A DNA stretch of 64,000 nt from an uncultured Pseudomonadales bacterium (GTDB lineage: Bacteria; Pseudomonadota; Gammaproteobacteria; Pseudomonadales; Pseudohongiellaceae), in assembly GCA_949372635.1 (NCBI GenBank), contig CASIAB010000002.1, forward strand, positions 124,001 through 188,000, read 5' to 3'. The first letter of the stretch is position 1, and each line of letters begins with the position of its first letter. This document shows, in pieces, positions 28,031 to 38,340 of the stretch. The position numbers and the translations under genes were made by a program. Under the pieces are notes generated by a model. It did not search any database and was not told the origin of the DNA. It saw only the letters and a list, made by a program, of their open reading frames with translations.

Positions 28031-28965
28031 GACGACTCCTCAACTAGATTAACAAAGATTTCTTCTAGAGAACTCTGCGTCGTGTTCAAGTCGCGAAACA
28101 CGATGCCCTCTAACTTAAGATCATCCATCAACGCCGTGATGCCAGTGCGATCTCGCTGTGTAGTAAAGGTATAAACTAGCTGCAACCCGTTATCGCTGAG
28201 CTCAAGTTCGAAGTCGGCCATACTTTCGGGCACTGCGCTCAGCCGATCACAGAGATCGAGGATCAATTGCTTTTTGCCGAGTTTCGCCATCAGCTTTTCT
28301 TTGTCTTCCATCAGAATGATCTCGCCATTGTTAATCACTCCAATTCGGTCCGCTATCTCCTCAGCCTCTTCGATATAGTGTGTGGTTAAAATGATCGTTA
28401 CGCCTTCAGCTTTTAGTTCGTGCACGATCTCCCACATATCTTTCCTAAGATTGACATCCACACCCGCTGTCGGTTCGTCGAGAAACAATACAGTCGGCTC
28501 ATGGGAGAGCGCCTTTGCGATTAATACGCGACGCTTCATGCCTCCGGACAACGTCATGATCATATCGTCTTTCTTGTTCCACAGAGACAGAGAGCGAAGT
28601 ACTTTCTCGATATGCTCATCATTCGGTGGCTTACCAAACAGGCCGCGACTAAACCCGACCGTATTGAAAACAGTCTCGAAGGAATCGGTGGTGAGCTCCT
28701 GAGGAACTAGGCCAATAATTGAACGTGTCTTGCGGAAATCTTTAATGATGTCGTAGCCATCTACGCTCACTGTCCCTGAACTAGGATTCACGATACCGCA
28801 GACGACAGAGATAAGAGTGGTCTTACCAGCACCGTTTGGTCCGAGTAGAGCAACAATTTCCCCTTTCTCAATTTCGAGGTTTATATCTTTGAGTGCCTGA
28901 AAGCCGCCCGAATAGAATTTATTCAAGCCCTTGATACGAAGAATAGGTTTTTCGTCAGAGTTCAT
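28027..28965 (-). CDS. ABC transporter ATP-binding protein, YadG-like
   Basis: About 312 residues from ATG 28965 (a TTG two codons upstream is in frame). Walker [13 protein letters not shown]-loop LVPQELT, signature [12 protein letters not shown], Walker [14 protein letters not shown]-loop [12 protein letters not shown]-terminal ~80-residue domain follows, as in the drug/multi-exporter DrrA/YadG branch. Partner of the permease encoded directly downstream. Confidence 0.93.
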   Translation of the reverse strand: MNSDEKPILRIKGLNKFYSGGFQALKDINLEIEKGEIVALLGPNGAGKTTLISVVCGIVNPSSGTVSVDGYDIIKDFRKTRSIIGLVPQELTTDSFETVFNTVGFSRGLFGKPPNDEHIEKVLRSLSLWNKKDDMIMTLSGGMKRRVLIAKALSHEPTVLFLDEPTAGVDVNLRKDMWEIVHELKAEGVTIILTTHYIEEAEEIADRIGVINNGEIILMEDKEKLMAKLGKKQLILDLCDRLSAVPESMADFELELSDNGLQLVYTFTTQRDRTGITALMDDLKLEGIVFRDLNTTQSSLEEIFVNLVEESS

Positions 28966-29055
28966 GGGCAAAAGAGTATGAACACAGTCACATACAAATA
29001 CAACTTACGTTGTGGATGGACTATAACCGGCATCGCAGCTACCTATACTGGCGCC

Positions 29056-29526
29056 ATGTCATAAGAACTCCATCTGCAGATTGATCGAGCGATTCCCTGG
29101 TTCGGCGCTATTGTCGCTGCAGTACCTGCTTTTATTCAAGCTGGGTACTATTCAACTCATGGTGCGAGCCGATGGTCTGGAATGATGGCAATTGGGTACT
29201 ACTAGGCGCTGCTTTGAATTTTAGCTGGCATCATTTTGGGACGCTTCCTCAATCTGCTACTAAGCTCGCAAGACAACAAAAAAGCGATTGTGGCGAGATA
29301 GGGCATTGGCGTGCTACTTTACGTGCTCGTCGTATCTGGCACACTGATTTGCCGGTATTGAACAAGGTATGTCCGGACCAAGGCGGTGGCCTCTGGAAAA
29401 AAGAGCCGGAACGTGCAATCGCAGTCGCAGCCGCTGCACTCTACTTTTTCCTCATTGGCCTCGCCGAGATCACCGTGCTGCGACCATCGAGTAAACAGGG
29501 CAGCGGCAATGCCCCGAATGAATAAA
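29056..29526 (+). pseudogene. Degraded multi-span membrane protein gene
   Basis: One frame reads, from ATG 29056, a TAA at codon 3, then HLQIDRAIPWFGAIVAAVP, FIQAGYYSTHGASRW, GMMAIGYY. After in-frame TAG and TGA it continues LAGIILGRFLNLLLSS, another TAG, then GIGVLLYVLVVSGTLIC and TGA. A final piece (AIAVAAAALYFFLIGLAEITVL, shortened to AAAALYFFLIGLAEI) is in another frame up to 29526. The hydrophobic segments in register suggest a small integral membrane protein that has lost function through several stops and a frameshift. Family not identified. Confidence 0.5.
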
Positions 29527-29552
29527 TCTGCTGTCAAGATGAGAAGACGCTA

Positions 29553-30902
29553 ATGAACCAATTAACCAACAACGCCAAACACTCGAGGCTTTTACAGATG
29601 TTGAATATAATGAAACTGAAAACAACATCTCTACTTTTATTGTCCGTATTCTTTTTCACGTTTCATGGATATGCGCAGGATACTGTTGAGCCCTCACTCA
29701 GTACCGAAGAAATTGAACTCACTTCCTGGCTGGATTCGCAGGAAGAAAGCATGCTCGAGATGCTCGAGCGGATCACCAATATTAATTCAGGAAGTCTCAA
29801 CAAGCAGGGCGTCAATGAACTCGCTTTGATATTTGGCGAGGAATTACATCAGCTAGGTTTTTCAATCTCAACCCTGCCCGGAGAAGTCATCGAGATGCCG
29901 AGCTGTCCAGGAAGCAATTATAATGTCGACGTCGCCGACCATATTCTTGCTAGCAAGAGTGGCAGTGGCTCCAAACTATTAATGATGGGCCATCTGGATA
30001 CGGTGTTTCCTCCGGGCAGCCCGTTCCAAGAATTTAGTCGCGAAGGTGACACTATGTATGGACCTGGTGTATCCGACATGAAAGGCGGTTTGGTCGTGAT
30101 GCTGTATGCACTCAAAGCACTGAACGAAAGCGATGAGCTTGGAGATAAGTCTATTACCGTGTTACTCAATAGCGACGAGGAAATGGGCTCGCTCTCGTCC
30201 AGAAAGTATCTCGAAGAACAGGCACTAGTGCATGATTGGGGCCTAGTGTATGAATCATCTGGCAATAATCGGTTCACCAGAGAACGCAAGGGGTTGGGTC
30301 AGGCACGGTTCGTCGTGCACGGTAGAGCGTCTCATGCAGGTGGCGCTCACGAACAGGGCAGGTCGGCGATCAAAGAGCTAGCCTACAAAATAGTACAGAT
30401 TGAGAACATTACAGACTATGAGACCGGAGTAACAGTCAACGTGGGCGTGATTAGCGGCGGAGAAGCACGCAATACAATAGCCCCCTGCGCAGAAGCACTA
30501 ATAGATCTGCGCTATCCAGAAGCGCAGCAAGGTATTGATGCTGTTGCCCAGTTCGAAGAAATTTTCGGTAGCGTCTTTAGCTACCCAATAAATCCAGGAG
30601 AAATCACAACTGAAAGCTGGAGCAATCTGCATCGCCCAGCAAAGATAGCCACACCTGAGTCGGACTATCTATTAAACAAGACCATCGCCATTGGCCGCCT
30701 GTTAGGACAGGAGCTAGGTGTAGGTGATTCCGGCGGGGGAACCGATGGATCGCTTACTCAGGCAGTTGGGCTGCCGACGCTAGATTCCCTAGGCAGCGCC
30801 GGCACCGGCGCCCACTCTAATAGGGAGCAGGGCCGAGTGAGCTCACTGGTAGAACGCGCAAAACTCAGCGCGATACTTATTCGTAGACTGGCAGCAGAAT
30901 AA
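29553..30902 (+). CDS. Exported M20-family metallopeptidase (glutamate carboxypeptidase-like)
   Basis: 449 residues; the ATG at 29553 has a GAGAAG site, an alternative is ATG 29610 just before the hydrophobic stretch TTSLLLLSVFFFTFHGYAQ (signal peptide). Zinc ligands of the M20 family are visible: GHLDTVFPPGS, GPGVSDMKGG, and the catalytic/bridging Glu pair in LLNSDEEMGS. The dimerisation (lid) domain occupies about 240-350, and the last ligand His is in AGTGAHSNREQG. It fits the carboxypeptidase G2-like branch, releasing C-terminal glutamate or similar from peptides or folates. Confidence 0.88.
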   Translation: MNQLTNNAKHSRLLQMLNIMKLKTTSLLLLSVFFFTFHGYAQDTVEPSLSTEEIELTSWLDSQEESMLEMLERITNINSGSLNKQGVNELALIFGEELHQLGFSISTLPGEVIEMPSCPGSNYNVDVADHILASKSGSGSKLLMMGHLDTVFPPGSPFQEFSREGDTMYGPGVSDMKGGLVVMLYALKALNESDELGDKSITVLLNSDEEMGSLSSRKYLEEQALVHDWGLVYESSGNNRFTRERKGLGQARFVVHGRASHAGGAHEQGRSAIKELAYKIVQIENITDYETGVTVNVGVISGGEARNTIAPCAEALIDLRYPEAQQGIDAVAQFEEIFGSVFSYPINPGEITTESWSNLHRPAKIATPESDYLLNKTIAIGRLLGQELGVGDSGGGTDGSLTQAVGLPTLDSLGSAGTGAHSNREQGRVSSLVERAKLSAILIRRLAAE

Positions 30903-31004
30903 ATGTTCTGATGCTAAAGATCGAAGCTTAGTCAATGACCTGGGCTCTTAATGCCGGTTAGATTCTTTGCTGACCTAAAAAAAGAATAACGCTGAGGACA
31001 GCGA

Positions 31005-32360
31005 ATGACTGCGAACACCGATAGTAATTCCGAAAACACTTCCGAAGATTTAGCAGTCAAATTGTCATCGGAAAAAGTAGCTGCTGCCAAGGCTTACCAG
31101 AACCCTTATTACCGCTATCTAGTGTTAGGCATTCTCACAGCCGCCTATGTCTCCAATTTCGTCGACAGGCAGGTCATCAATGTTCTCGCCCAGTTCATCA
31201 TCGACGACCTGCAGATTAGCGATGGTCAATTTGGCATGCTGTCCGGTCTCGCCTTCGCATTGATCTACACAACCCTCGGCATACCCATCGCGCGTTTGGC
31301 CGACGTCAGTAACCGGCGCAATATTATAGCCATATCAATTACCATATGGAGCATAATGACCGCTCTCTGTGGAGCGGCAAATAATTTCTTTCAGCTATTC
31401 ATGGCTAGGTTTGGCGTCGGCGTCGGAGAAGCAGGGGGATCGCCTCCAGCTCACTCTATTGTCTCCGATATTTTCCCGGCAGCCCAACGAGCCACGGCTT
31501 TATCCATTTATTCTCTCGGAGTATACGGCGGCATTCTGGTCGGCACGGTCGGCGGCGCCTATCTCGTTCAATATTTCGATTGGCGTACTGCTTTTGTAGT
31601 AGTTGCTATCCCTGGAATATTTATCGCGCTACTAGTTAGATTCGTAATCAAAGAACCGCCGCGCGGCATGGCTGAATCACGCAAAGACGTCGCGCCACCG
31701 GGCTTTCTGCGTGTGCTACATTTCCTCTGGGATAGACAATCATTTAGACATCTTTCCTTTGCCACCGCACTACATGCCTTCGTCACCTATGGCATGGGCA
31801 ACTTTATGCCGCTATTTCTAGGTCGCGTCCATGGTATGCCAATTCTAGATGTGGGTTGGTACTACGGAATGATTGCGGGTATCGGCGGATTGGCTGGCAC
31901 GTTCTTTGGTGGTTGGATGTCAGACCGGATGGCAAACAAGACTGGGGACAAGACTTGGTATATTTGGATTCCCTTCATCTCCACTATATTGGCAATTCCA
32001 TTGGGGCTAGTTACTTTTCTGGTGATGCCCAATGGCTATAGCGCCGCATTCTCCTACTTTCTGCCGGTATTCTGTGGCGGATGGTATCTTGCGCCCTGCA
32101 TTGCATCTACTCACTTCTTGGTTGGCATTCGCATGCGCGCCATGGCATCGGCGATCTTGTTATTCATGTTAAATCTAATTGGCTTAGGGCTAGGCCCGAT
32201 GCTAACTGGCTTTATGAGTGACTTTTTCGAGCCAACTTACGGCTCTGATTCGCTGCGCTATGCGATGTCGATTACGCTGCTGGTAAACTTTTGGTGTGCC
32301 TTCCACTATTGGAAAGCGTCCCGCACGATTAGCGCAGATTTCGATAGGGCTCCAGACTAG
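31005..32360 (+). CDS. MFS transporter, spinster-like
   Basis: 451 residues with about twelve membrane segments. The first loop has FVDRQVINVLAQ, the second GIPIARLADVSNRR (MFS A-motif variant), and FGVGVGEAGGSPPAHSIVSD is typical of the bacterial spinster-like branch abundant in oligotrophic marine bacteria. GAGGACAG precedes the ATG. Substrate unknown. It sits close to the M20 peptidase (102-bp gap) and could import its products; that is inference. Confidence 0.88.
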   Translation: MTANTDSNSENTSEDLAVKLSSEKVAAAKAYQNPYYRYLVLGILTAAYVSNFVDRQVINVLAQFIIDDLQISDGQFGMLSGLAFALIYTTLGIPIARLADVSNRRNIIAISITIWSIMTALCGAANNFFQLFMARFGVGVGEAGGSPPAHSIVSDIFPAAQRATALSIYSLGVYGGILVGTVGGAYLVQYFDWRTAFVVVAIPGIFIALLVRFVIKEPPRGMAESRKDVAPPGFLRVLHFLWDRQSFRHLSFATALHAFVTYGMGNFMPLFLGRVHGMPILDVGWYYGMIAGIGGLAGTFFGGWMSDRMANKTGDKTWYIWIPFISTILAIPLGLVTFLVMPNGYSAAFSYFLPVFCGGWYLAPCIASTHFLVGIRMRAMASAILLFMLNLIGLGLGPMLTGFMSDFFEPTYGSDSLRYAMSITLLVNFWCAFHYWKASRTISADFDRAPD

Positions 32361-32390
32361 GCAGATCACGAACTAGAGTGATAGCATACT

Positions 32391-33770
32391 CTAGATCGCC
32401 TCAAGGGCCTGAGTGATCTTGCTTACGCCGATTACCTCGAGCCCCGGAATCTTGTTCTTCGGCGCATTCGCCTTCGGTACGATAGCTCTTGTGAAGCCAT
32501 GTTTGGCTGCCTCCTGCAATCGTTCCTGCCCGCCGGGCACAGGTCGAATCTCGCCGGCTAAGCCCACCTCTCCGAACACGACCAAATCCTTGGGTAGAGA
32601 TTTATCCTGAAAGCTGGATACGATCGCGAGCAACAATGCCAAGTCGGCACTTGTCTCGGTCACTTTGACCCCGCCCACGACGTTAACGTAGACATCCTGA
32701 TCCGCCATATACAACCCGCCATGACGGTGTAGAACTGCTAGCAGCATGGCTAAGCGGTTCTGCTCGAGGCCGACTGCCACTCGACGAGGGTTACCTAATT
32801 GACTGCCATCGACCAGGGCTTGAATTTCCACCAGCAGAGGACGCGTGCCCTCCCATAACACCATGACTATCGAACCGGGTGTGTCTTCTTCGGTTCGCGC
32901 CAAGAATATCGCAGAGGGGTTTTTAACTTCTTTGAGCCCAGTTTCCGTCATGGCAAACACGCCTAGCTCGTTGACTGCTCCGAAGCGATTCTTCTGCCCG
33001 CGTAGGATGCGATACTTACTATCGTTGCCGCCCTCCAACATGATGAAGCAATCGATCATATGCTCCAGCACTTTGGGGCCCGCCAGATTGCCATCCTTCG
33101 TCACGTGACCAACCAAAAATAAAACCGTGTTGGTCTGCTTCGCATACTGAATAAGATAGGCGGCGCACTCGCGCACCTGAGAGACACTGCCTGGTGCCGA
33201 CGCCACGTCGCCGCTATGCATGACCTGAATCGAGTCCACAACCAACAGCTGTGGCTGGTGCTCCTGAGCCGCCTTACAAATCTGCTCGACATTAGTCTCG
33301 GCCAGCATCTTTAAATTCTTCTGGGGTAGATTCAAACGCTTTGCACGCATGCCAACCTGTTGCAAGGATTCCTCTCCAGTGACATACAGGGCTAGCTTTC
33401 CGGTATTTGCTAACAGGCACATTATTTGTAGTAACAGCGTACTCTTGCCCGCGCCCGGATTGCCACCGATCAGAATGGCCGACCCTGGCACTAGACCACC
33501 GCCGAGAACGCGATCCATTTCATCGATGCTACTGCTAAAACGCGGGAGGGCCTCTAGGTCTATGTCGGAAAGATTCTGTACATTGGATTTATCACCGGAG
33601 TAACCCTGCTTGCGGAAGTCGGCCTTGGTTGCCGGCGAGGTGCTGATGCTATTGCCTAGGTTGATCTGCGATAGCGTATTCCACGCGTTACAGGAGGCAC
33701 ACTGTCCCTGCCATTGACCGTGTTCAGTGCCACAGTCTGTGCAGACGAATGCGATTTTTTTTTTAGACAT
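32391..33770 (-). CDS. radA: DNA repair protein RadA
   Basis: RadA (Sms) processes recombination intermediates as a RecA-like branch-migration helicase. The 459 residues show the Cys4 zinc finger CTDCGTEHGQWQGQCASC, Walker A GGNPGAGKST, the family-specific KNRFGAVNELG motif, and a C-terminal Lon-like domain (AILHRHGG variant AVLHRHGGLYM, VVFGEVGLAGEIRP). Full length. It is the last gene of the dnaB-alr-radA run; its TAG lies in a small inverted repeat (CTAGAGT...ACTCTAG, 32373-32394). Confidence 0.98.
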   Translation of the reverse strand: MSKKKIAFVCTDCGTEHGQWQGQCASCNAWNTLSQINLGNSISTSPATKADFRKQGYSGDKSNVQNLSDIDLEALPRFSSSIDEMDRVLGGGLVPGSAILIGGNPGAGKSTLLLQIMCLLANTGKLALYVTGEESLQQVGMRAKRLNLPQKNLKMLAETNVEQICKAAQEHQPQLLVVDSIQVMHSGDVASAPGSVSQVRECAAYLIQYAKQTNTVLFLVGHVTKDGNLAGPKVLEHMIDCFIMLEGGNDSKYRILRGQKNRFGAVNELGVFAMTETGLKEVKNPSAIFLARTEEDTPGSIVMVLWEGTRPLLVEIQALVDGSQLGNPRRVAVGLEQNRLAMLLAVLHRHGGLYMADQDVYVNVVGGVKVTETSADLALLLAIVSSFQDKSLPKDLVVFGEVGLAGEIRPVPGGQERLQEAAKHGFTRAIVPKANAPKNKIPGLEVIGVSKITQALEAI

Positions 33771-33834
33771 ACTCTGTATTCAGTTTTCTGTAGTTTGCTT
33801 TGTTAGAAATAGGTGAGGAAAAGTGCGTCACAGA

Positions 33835-34986
33835 TCACCCATCAATATAGACAAATTCAACTCGTTTAGTGACTTTGCAGAACAATTCGTAGGAAATTGT
33901 ATCTGCATAGCCGGCCACCTCATCGGCTGAAAGCCCATCTCCCCATAGCACAGCGTCATCGGCTATTTTTACCGTATCGAGTCCAGTCAGGTCGATCGCA
34001 ATCGTGTCCATAGACACTCTACCTAGGAGTCCAGCCCGGCGTGGCCCTTGCTTAGTATTGACCAGAACTGGCGTACCATTCTTCGCCGAGCGCGGATAGC
34101 CATCGGCGTAACCTATGGAGACGATCCCTACCCGAGTCGATTGTCTACAGCGATGGGTCGCGCCGTAGCCTATAGTGCCGCCAGCATCAACGTTGTTGAT
34201 AGCTATGATCTTCGCGCGCAGCGTCATGACTGGCAGCAGCCCTATTTCCTGCGCAGTGCGGTTCGTAAAAGGCGATCCGCCATACAACATAAACCCGGGC
34301 CGCACGAATTGATGATGCGTTTGGGGAAGTGACAATATGCCGGCCGAAGCGGCGAGGCTAGCCTGCACAGGACCCTGAGTCGAGTTTGCGATCTGCTGTT
34401 TAAGCGAGACGAACTCCGCTATCTGCCTTTGTGTGAGTTCCACCGCGGATTGACTCTCTGGATCGTCGGCGCTGGCGAGATGAGACATGAATACGACCTC
34501 TGTCTCCGGGTGCCTGTGCAAGTCTTCATAGACTCGCAGAGCCTGTTCTTTGTCGAAGCCGAGTCGATTCATGCCGCTATTGAACTTCACCCAAACTCTG
34601 CCAACCCCCGTGGGAATTTCGGTTTGCAGATATTTATCGATTTCCTCAACCTGATACATCGAATGAATTACAGGCTCAATCTTGTTATTGAGACAGAGAT
34701 CCATTTCCACTTTGTCACGAAACCCAGAAAGGAGAAGGATTGGAGTACTAAGCCCGAGAGTGCGCAGCTGAATGGCTTCTTCCATAGAAGCCACAGCAAG
34801 GGCTGCACATCTTCTGTGCATTGCATTCAGCGCCAATGCCACTTTTTCGACGCCATGGCCATAGGCATTCGCCTTTATCACAGGAACGATTTGTGATTCG
34901 GGACAATGAGCGCTTACTTGTAAGAAGTTTTTCTTAAGCGCACGCAGGTCTATCGTAGCCCGAGCTCTAAATGAAGAGTCAATCAT
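33835..34986 (-). CDS. alr: Alanine racemase
   Basis: PLP enzyme supplying D-alanine for peptidoglycan. The 383 residues contain the PLP-lysine motif VIKANAYGHG near residue 38, FNSGMNRLGF, and the second catalytic base region VSIGYADGYPR (Tyr). Placed between dnaB (27-bp gap) and radA, the standard order in Pseudomonas-like bacteria. Confidence 0.97.
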   Translation of the reverse strand: MIDSSFRARATIDLRALKKNFLQVSAHCPESQIVPVIKANAYGHGVEKVALALNAMHRRCAALAVASMEEAIQLRTLGLSTPILLLSGFRDKVEMDLCLNNKIEPVIHSMYQVEEIDKYLQTEIPTGVGRVWVKFNSGMNRLGFDKEQALRVYEDLHRHPETEVVFMSHLASADDPESQSAVELTQRQIAEFVSLKQQIANSTQGPVQASLAASAGILSLPQTHHQFVRPGFMLYGGSPFTNRTAQEIGLLPVMTLRAKIIAINNVDAGGTIGYGATHRCRQSTRVGIVSIGYADGYPRSAKNGTPVLVNTKQGPRRAGLLGRVSMDTIAIDLTGLDTVKIADDAVLWGDGLSADEVAGYADTISYELFCKVTKRVEFVYIDG

Positions 34987-35013
34987 GATAGATCCAGATC
35001 AGTTGCGGCGTGG

Positions 35014-36420
35014 CTACCCATGGGTGTAGCTGTCGTCGTACCTCGGTTGTGCATGGTTCTCGAAGCGAGTGTACTTACCAACGAAACTCAGCCTTATTGT
35101 GCCGATCGGACCATTACGGTGCTTACCAATAATCACTTCGGCTACTCCCTTGTCCGGCGAATCTTCATTGTAGACCTCGTCTCGGTAGATGAACGAGATA
35201 ATATCGGCGTCCTGCTCGATCGCACCCGATTCACGCAGGTCCGACATTACGGGCCGTTTGTTTGGTCGTTGCTCGAGGCTACGATTGAGCTGCGACAGTG
35301 CTATAACTGGACACTCGAACTCTCGCGCCAGCAACTTCAGTGATCGTGATATCTCAGAGATCTCTCCGACGCGATTGTCACCGAAGCCTTTGATTTGCAT
35401 TAACTGTAAATAGTCCACTACAACCATCCCTAGGCTACCATGCTCGCGAAAGATTCTGCGTGCCCGCGCTCTCATTTCCATGGGGCTCAAGGCTGCACTG
35501 TCGTCGATATAAAGGGGCCGGTCTGTTAATTTTGCAACGGCGCTATTAAGGCCCGGCCAATCTTCGTCAGTTAGTTTCCCAGTACGGACGTTGGTCTGAT
35601 CTAGCTTGCCCATCGAAGAGAGCATACGAAAGATGAGGCTCTGTGCTGGCATCTCGAGACTAAAGACCAGTACTGGCTCGTCAGTACTCATCACGGCATT
35701 CTCGACCAAATTCATAGCAAATGCCGTCTTACCCATCGAGGGTCTTCCTGCGACGATAACCAAATCCGATTTCTGCCAGCCGGAGGTCATCTTATCAAGG
35801 TCGGTAAAGCCAGTGGTCAGGCCAGTGAGGCTGCCATCTAAGCCTTCAAGTTCATCGATTCTATCTACGGCTTTTCTGAGCAGAGGCTTGATTAGGACGG
35901 GACCCTGGCCCTGCGGCCGCTCATCCGCGATTCTAAAGACTTCCTGCTCTGCCTCATCCACGACGACATTTGCCTTCTTGCCACCGGTGTTGTAGCCGCT
36001 GTTGGCAATGCCGTTGGCAACACTGATCAGGCGGCGCAGGATTGCCCGCTCACGGATGATCTCGGCGTAGGCATGGATATTTGCCGTGCCTCTGGCATTG
36101 TCTGTCAACTCGCTAAGGTACTCGATGCCTCCAGCGCTTTCTAATTCGTTCATACTATTGAGGGATTCCACCAAAGTAACGACATCGATAGGACTGCGCT
36201 CTTCGCTTTGCTGTGACATTACTCGGAAGATAATCTGGTGCTCAGGGCGATAGAAATCGTCGGGAAGCAACACATCTGCCAGATTGTCCCATTCTGTGTT
36301 GTCCAGCATCAGACCTCCCAATACCGCCTGCTCCGCATCGACAGAATGAGGGGGCACTTTCAATGCCGCTACATTACTAATTGCACGGTTCTGAGGATTA
36401 TGAGGGGTATCAAAAGACAT
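35014..36420 (-). CDS. dnaB: Replicative DNA helicase DnaB
   Basis: Hexameric 5'-3' helicase of the replication fork. The 468 residues comprise the N-terminal domain (PPHSVDAEQAVLGGLMLD), a linker, and the RecA-like ATPase with Walker A GRPSMGKTA, Walker B VVVDYLQLM, and PVIALSQLNRSLEQR. No intein. The helicase would need a loader; E. coli-type dnaC is not in this window, but the DnaT/lambda-P-like pair at 8.6-10.4 kb is a candidate. It lies after a terminator that ends the ribosomal protein operon. Confidence 0.98.
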   Translation of the reverse strand: MSFDTPHNPQNRAISNVAALKVPPHSVDAEQAVLGGLMLDNTEWDNLADVLLPDDFYRPEHQIIFRVMSQQSEERSPIDVVTLVESLNSMNELESAGGIEYLSELTDNARGTANIHAYAEIIRERAILRRLISVANGIANSGYNTGGKKANVVVDEAEQEVFRIADERPQGQGPVLIKPLLRKAVDRIDELEGLDGSLTGLTTGFTDLDKMTSGWQKSDLVIVAGRPSMGKTAFAMNLVENAVMSTDEPVLVFSLEMPAQSLIFRMLSSMGKLDQTNVRTGKLTDEDWPGLNSAVAKLTDRPLYIDDSAALSPMEMRARARRIFREHGSLGMVVVDYLQLMQIKGFGDNRVGEISEISRSLKLLAREFECPVIALSQLNRSLEQRPNKRPVMSDLRESGAIEQDADIISFIYRDEVYNEDSPDKGVAEVIIGKHRNGPIGTIRLSFVGKYTRFENHAQPRYDDSYTHG

Positions 36421-36464
36421 CTTTTGCTTCTAATTGATTGAGACTTGTTCTTAGAAAGAGGGCG

Positions 36465-36496
36465 AAAAAAAACACCAACTAATATAATAGATGGTG
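36465..36496 (-). terminator. Intrinsic terminator after rplI
   Basis: On the minus strand CACCATCTA - six-base loop - TAGTTGGTG (8 of 9 pairs) followed by eight T. It lies 77 bp after the rplI stop and before dnaB, separating the ribosomal protein operon from dnaB-alr-radA. Confidence 0.85.
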
Positions 36497-36572
36497 CTTC
36501 ATGAAGGTAGATTGGTCAAGTGCTAGAAACAGACTCCTGTAGCCTTAGACAATTAAACCTAGCGATTCAATC

Positions 36573-37151
36573 TTAGTCTTCCTTTGTCTCTACTTTCTCT
36601 TCCTCGGCTTGCTCAGCTTCTTCCTTCGCAGCCAATTCAGCGGCTTCGGCCTCTTCTATCTCTTCGATCATGCTCCCGTCAGCGCTGACGCCTGCAGCGG
36701 CATCAAGCCCCTGAACTGCAAGATTAATAGTCGCAGTAACTGAGTAGCCAAGATCCAATACGACCTCAAAGGCACCCAACTCGCGAATAACACCGTTTGG
36801 CAGTAATACTTCTGCCTTAACGATATCGGAGCCGCATTGCGCGTTCAATGCATCCGCAATATTCTGCGTGCCAACAGAGCCGAATAGCTTACCTTCATCG
36901 CTCGCATTTACCTGTATGTGTAGCGAAGCATCAGCAACGACAGCCTGACGCTTCTGCGCGGCGGCTACGTTGGAATCGTGAGCTGCCATGAGTTCTGCTC
37001 TACGACCTTCAAAATCGGCCAGATTCTGCTTTGACGCAGGTATCGCTTTTCCCTTTGGGAAAAGAAAGTTGCGCGCGAATCCAGATTTCACACTAGCGGT
37101 ATCGCCGATTTCACCCAGGTTTGCTATTTTCTCAAGCAAGATAACGTTCAT
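36573..37151 (-). CDS. rplI: 50S ribosomal protein L9 with acidic C-terminal tail
   Basis: The start is the ATG at 37151 (MNVILLEKIANLGEIGD), preceded by GAGGAAG; the frame is open upstream but family length rules that out. N-domain and C-domain match L9. After about residue 150 there is a ~40-residue tail (EEIEEAEAAELAAKEEAEQ) made almost only of Glu and Ala. E. coli L9 is 149 residues, so this copy is ~192. The tail could be a species-specific extension with unknown function. Confidence 0.95.
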   Translation of the reverse strand: MNVILLEKIANLGEIGDTASVKSGFARNFLFPKGKAIPASKQNLADFEGRRAELMAAHDSNVAAAQKRQAVVADASLHIQVNASDEGKLFGSVGTQNIADALNAQCGSDIVKAEVLLPNGVIRELGAFEVVLDLGYSVTATINLAVQGLDAAAGVSADGSMIEEIEEAEAAELAAKEEAEQAEEEKVETKED

Positions 37152-37208
37152 TGGTTCTTCCTCATATCTAATTCTAAACAAGCATTGACTGCCAGTGCTT
37201 CATTCTAC

Positions 37209-38036
37209 TTACGCCGGCTTCTGCAGGCGCGTTCTAAAATCGTACCAACTGTCTAGTAGTGCGAGCAACACGATCATATTCGCTATTAATGGCAACACGA
37301 TTATCGCATACAGCACGGCTAACCAGAGGCTCGATAACTTCTTCGCCGCTACCACCGCATGCACTAGGGCAAGCCCGGAGAACATCAGCGGTAAAACCAA
37401 ATACAGCATCCAACTTTGAGGAATTAGTATTCCAAAATTTGCCAGCATCATTGACCCGACCAGAAACAGTGCCACTTTCTGTTCTATCCGGAGTCCATGA
37501 AATTCTTTTTGAAATCCACCGGGATTAAAAACAGCAGCCTGCATCCAACGAGATAGCATCAGCAGGACTATGGCGAGAAACATATAAACCGCGCCCATAA
37601 AGCTGGTCATAACATTTCTCAACGAATCCAATTGCTCGCCTTGTATGCCGTTTGCATCGAAGTAGGGCTGCATCTGAAGAAAGATCAAATCCAACACTGC
37701 CGGCTGCAAACGCAAGTAAATCTCTACGCAAAGACCAACGACGATTGACCCTAGCAGAGTAAATTCCCAAGACTCTGATGCTCTCAGTAGTCCTGCCAAT
37801 CCGGTAATTCCCAACAACATAATCAAGGGAACTGGATCGCCTGCTATGGCCCACCCGCCTACCGGGAAAATAGCCCAAACTAAAACCTGCGTGGCCTCGG
37901 TCAAACCTTTGCGTAATACGACTAAGCCAACTACTGCCGGACTCAGAAAGTTTACGATGGGTATCAGACCCAATAGCAGGACTGCCATTATGGACTGCTT
38001 GCGTCCCTTCATTACGAATTCAGCAAGGCCGCGCAT
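37209..38036 (-). CDS. DUF2232-like integral membrane protein
   Basis: 275 residues with eight or more hydrophobic spans (SIMAVLLLGLIPIVNFL, VLVWAIFPVGGWAIAG, WMLYLVLPLMFSGLALVHAV). The family (DUF2232/YybS-like) is commonly found between rpsR and rplI in Pseudomonas-like bacteria, as here (gaps 12 bp to rpsR, 57 bp to rplI). Its function is unknown; co-transcription with ribosomal protein genes is conserved but unexplained. Confidence 0.85.
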   Translation of the reverse strand: MRGLAEFVMKGRKQSIMAVLLLGLIPIVNFLSPAVVGLVVLRKGLTEATQVLVWAIFPVGGWAIAGDPVPLIMLLGITGLAGLLRASESWEFTLLGSIVVGLCVEIYLRLQPAVLDLIFLQMQPYFDANGIQGEQLDSLRNVMTSFMGAVYMFLAIVLLMLSRWMQAAVFNPGGFQKEFHGLRIEQKVALFLVGSMMLANFGILIPQSWMLYLVLPLMFSGLALVHAVVAAKKLSSLWLAVLYAIIVLPLIANMIVLLALLDSWYDFRTRLQKPA

Positions 38037-38048
38037 GGTTATAACCTT

Positions 38049-38279
38049 TTAAACCTGATGGCTATCCGTGTAAGGAATCAACGCCAAGTAGCGCGCACGC
38101 TTAATTGCAGTTGAAAGCTGACGCTGATAACGAGCCTTTGTGCCGGTGATTCTGCTAGGGACAATCTTTCCCGTCTCAGAAACATACGCTTTCAAAGTTT
38201 CAAGATCTTTGTAATCTATTTGTACTGTGCCTTCTGCGGTGAATTTGCAGAATTTACGTCGTCTAAAATAACGAGCCAT
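38049..38279 (-). CDS. rpsR: 30S ribosomal protein S18
   Basis: 76 residues, full length: [66 protein letters not shown]. Binds next to S6 in the small-subunit platform. It follows rpsF by 61 bp. Confidence 0.98.
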   Translation of the reverse strand: MARYFRRRKFCKFTAEGTVQIDYKDLETLKAYVSETGKIVPSRITGTKARYQRQLSTAIKRARYLALIPYTDSHQV

Positions 38280-38340
38280 AATTTTTATCCTATCTGTCTA
38301 TCTCTATTCGTACTAGAAAAGGGTTCGGATTGGCAGTGAC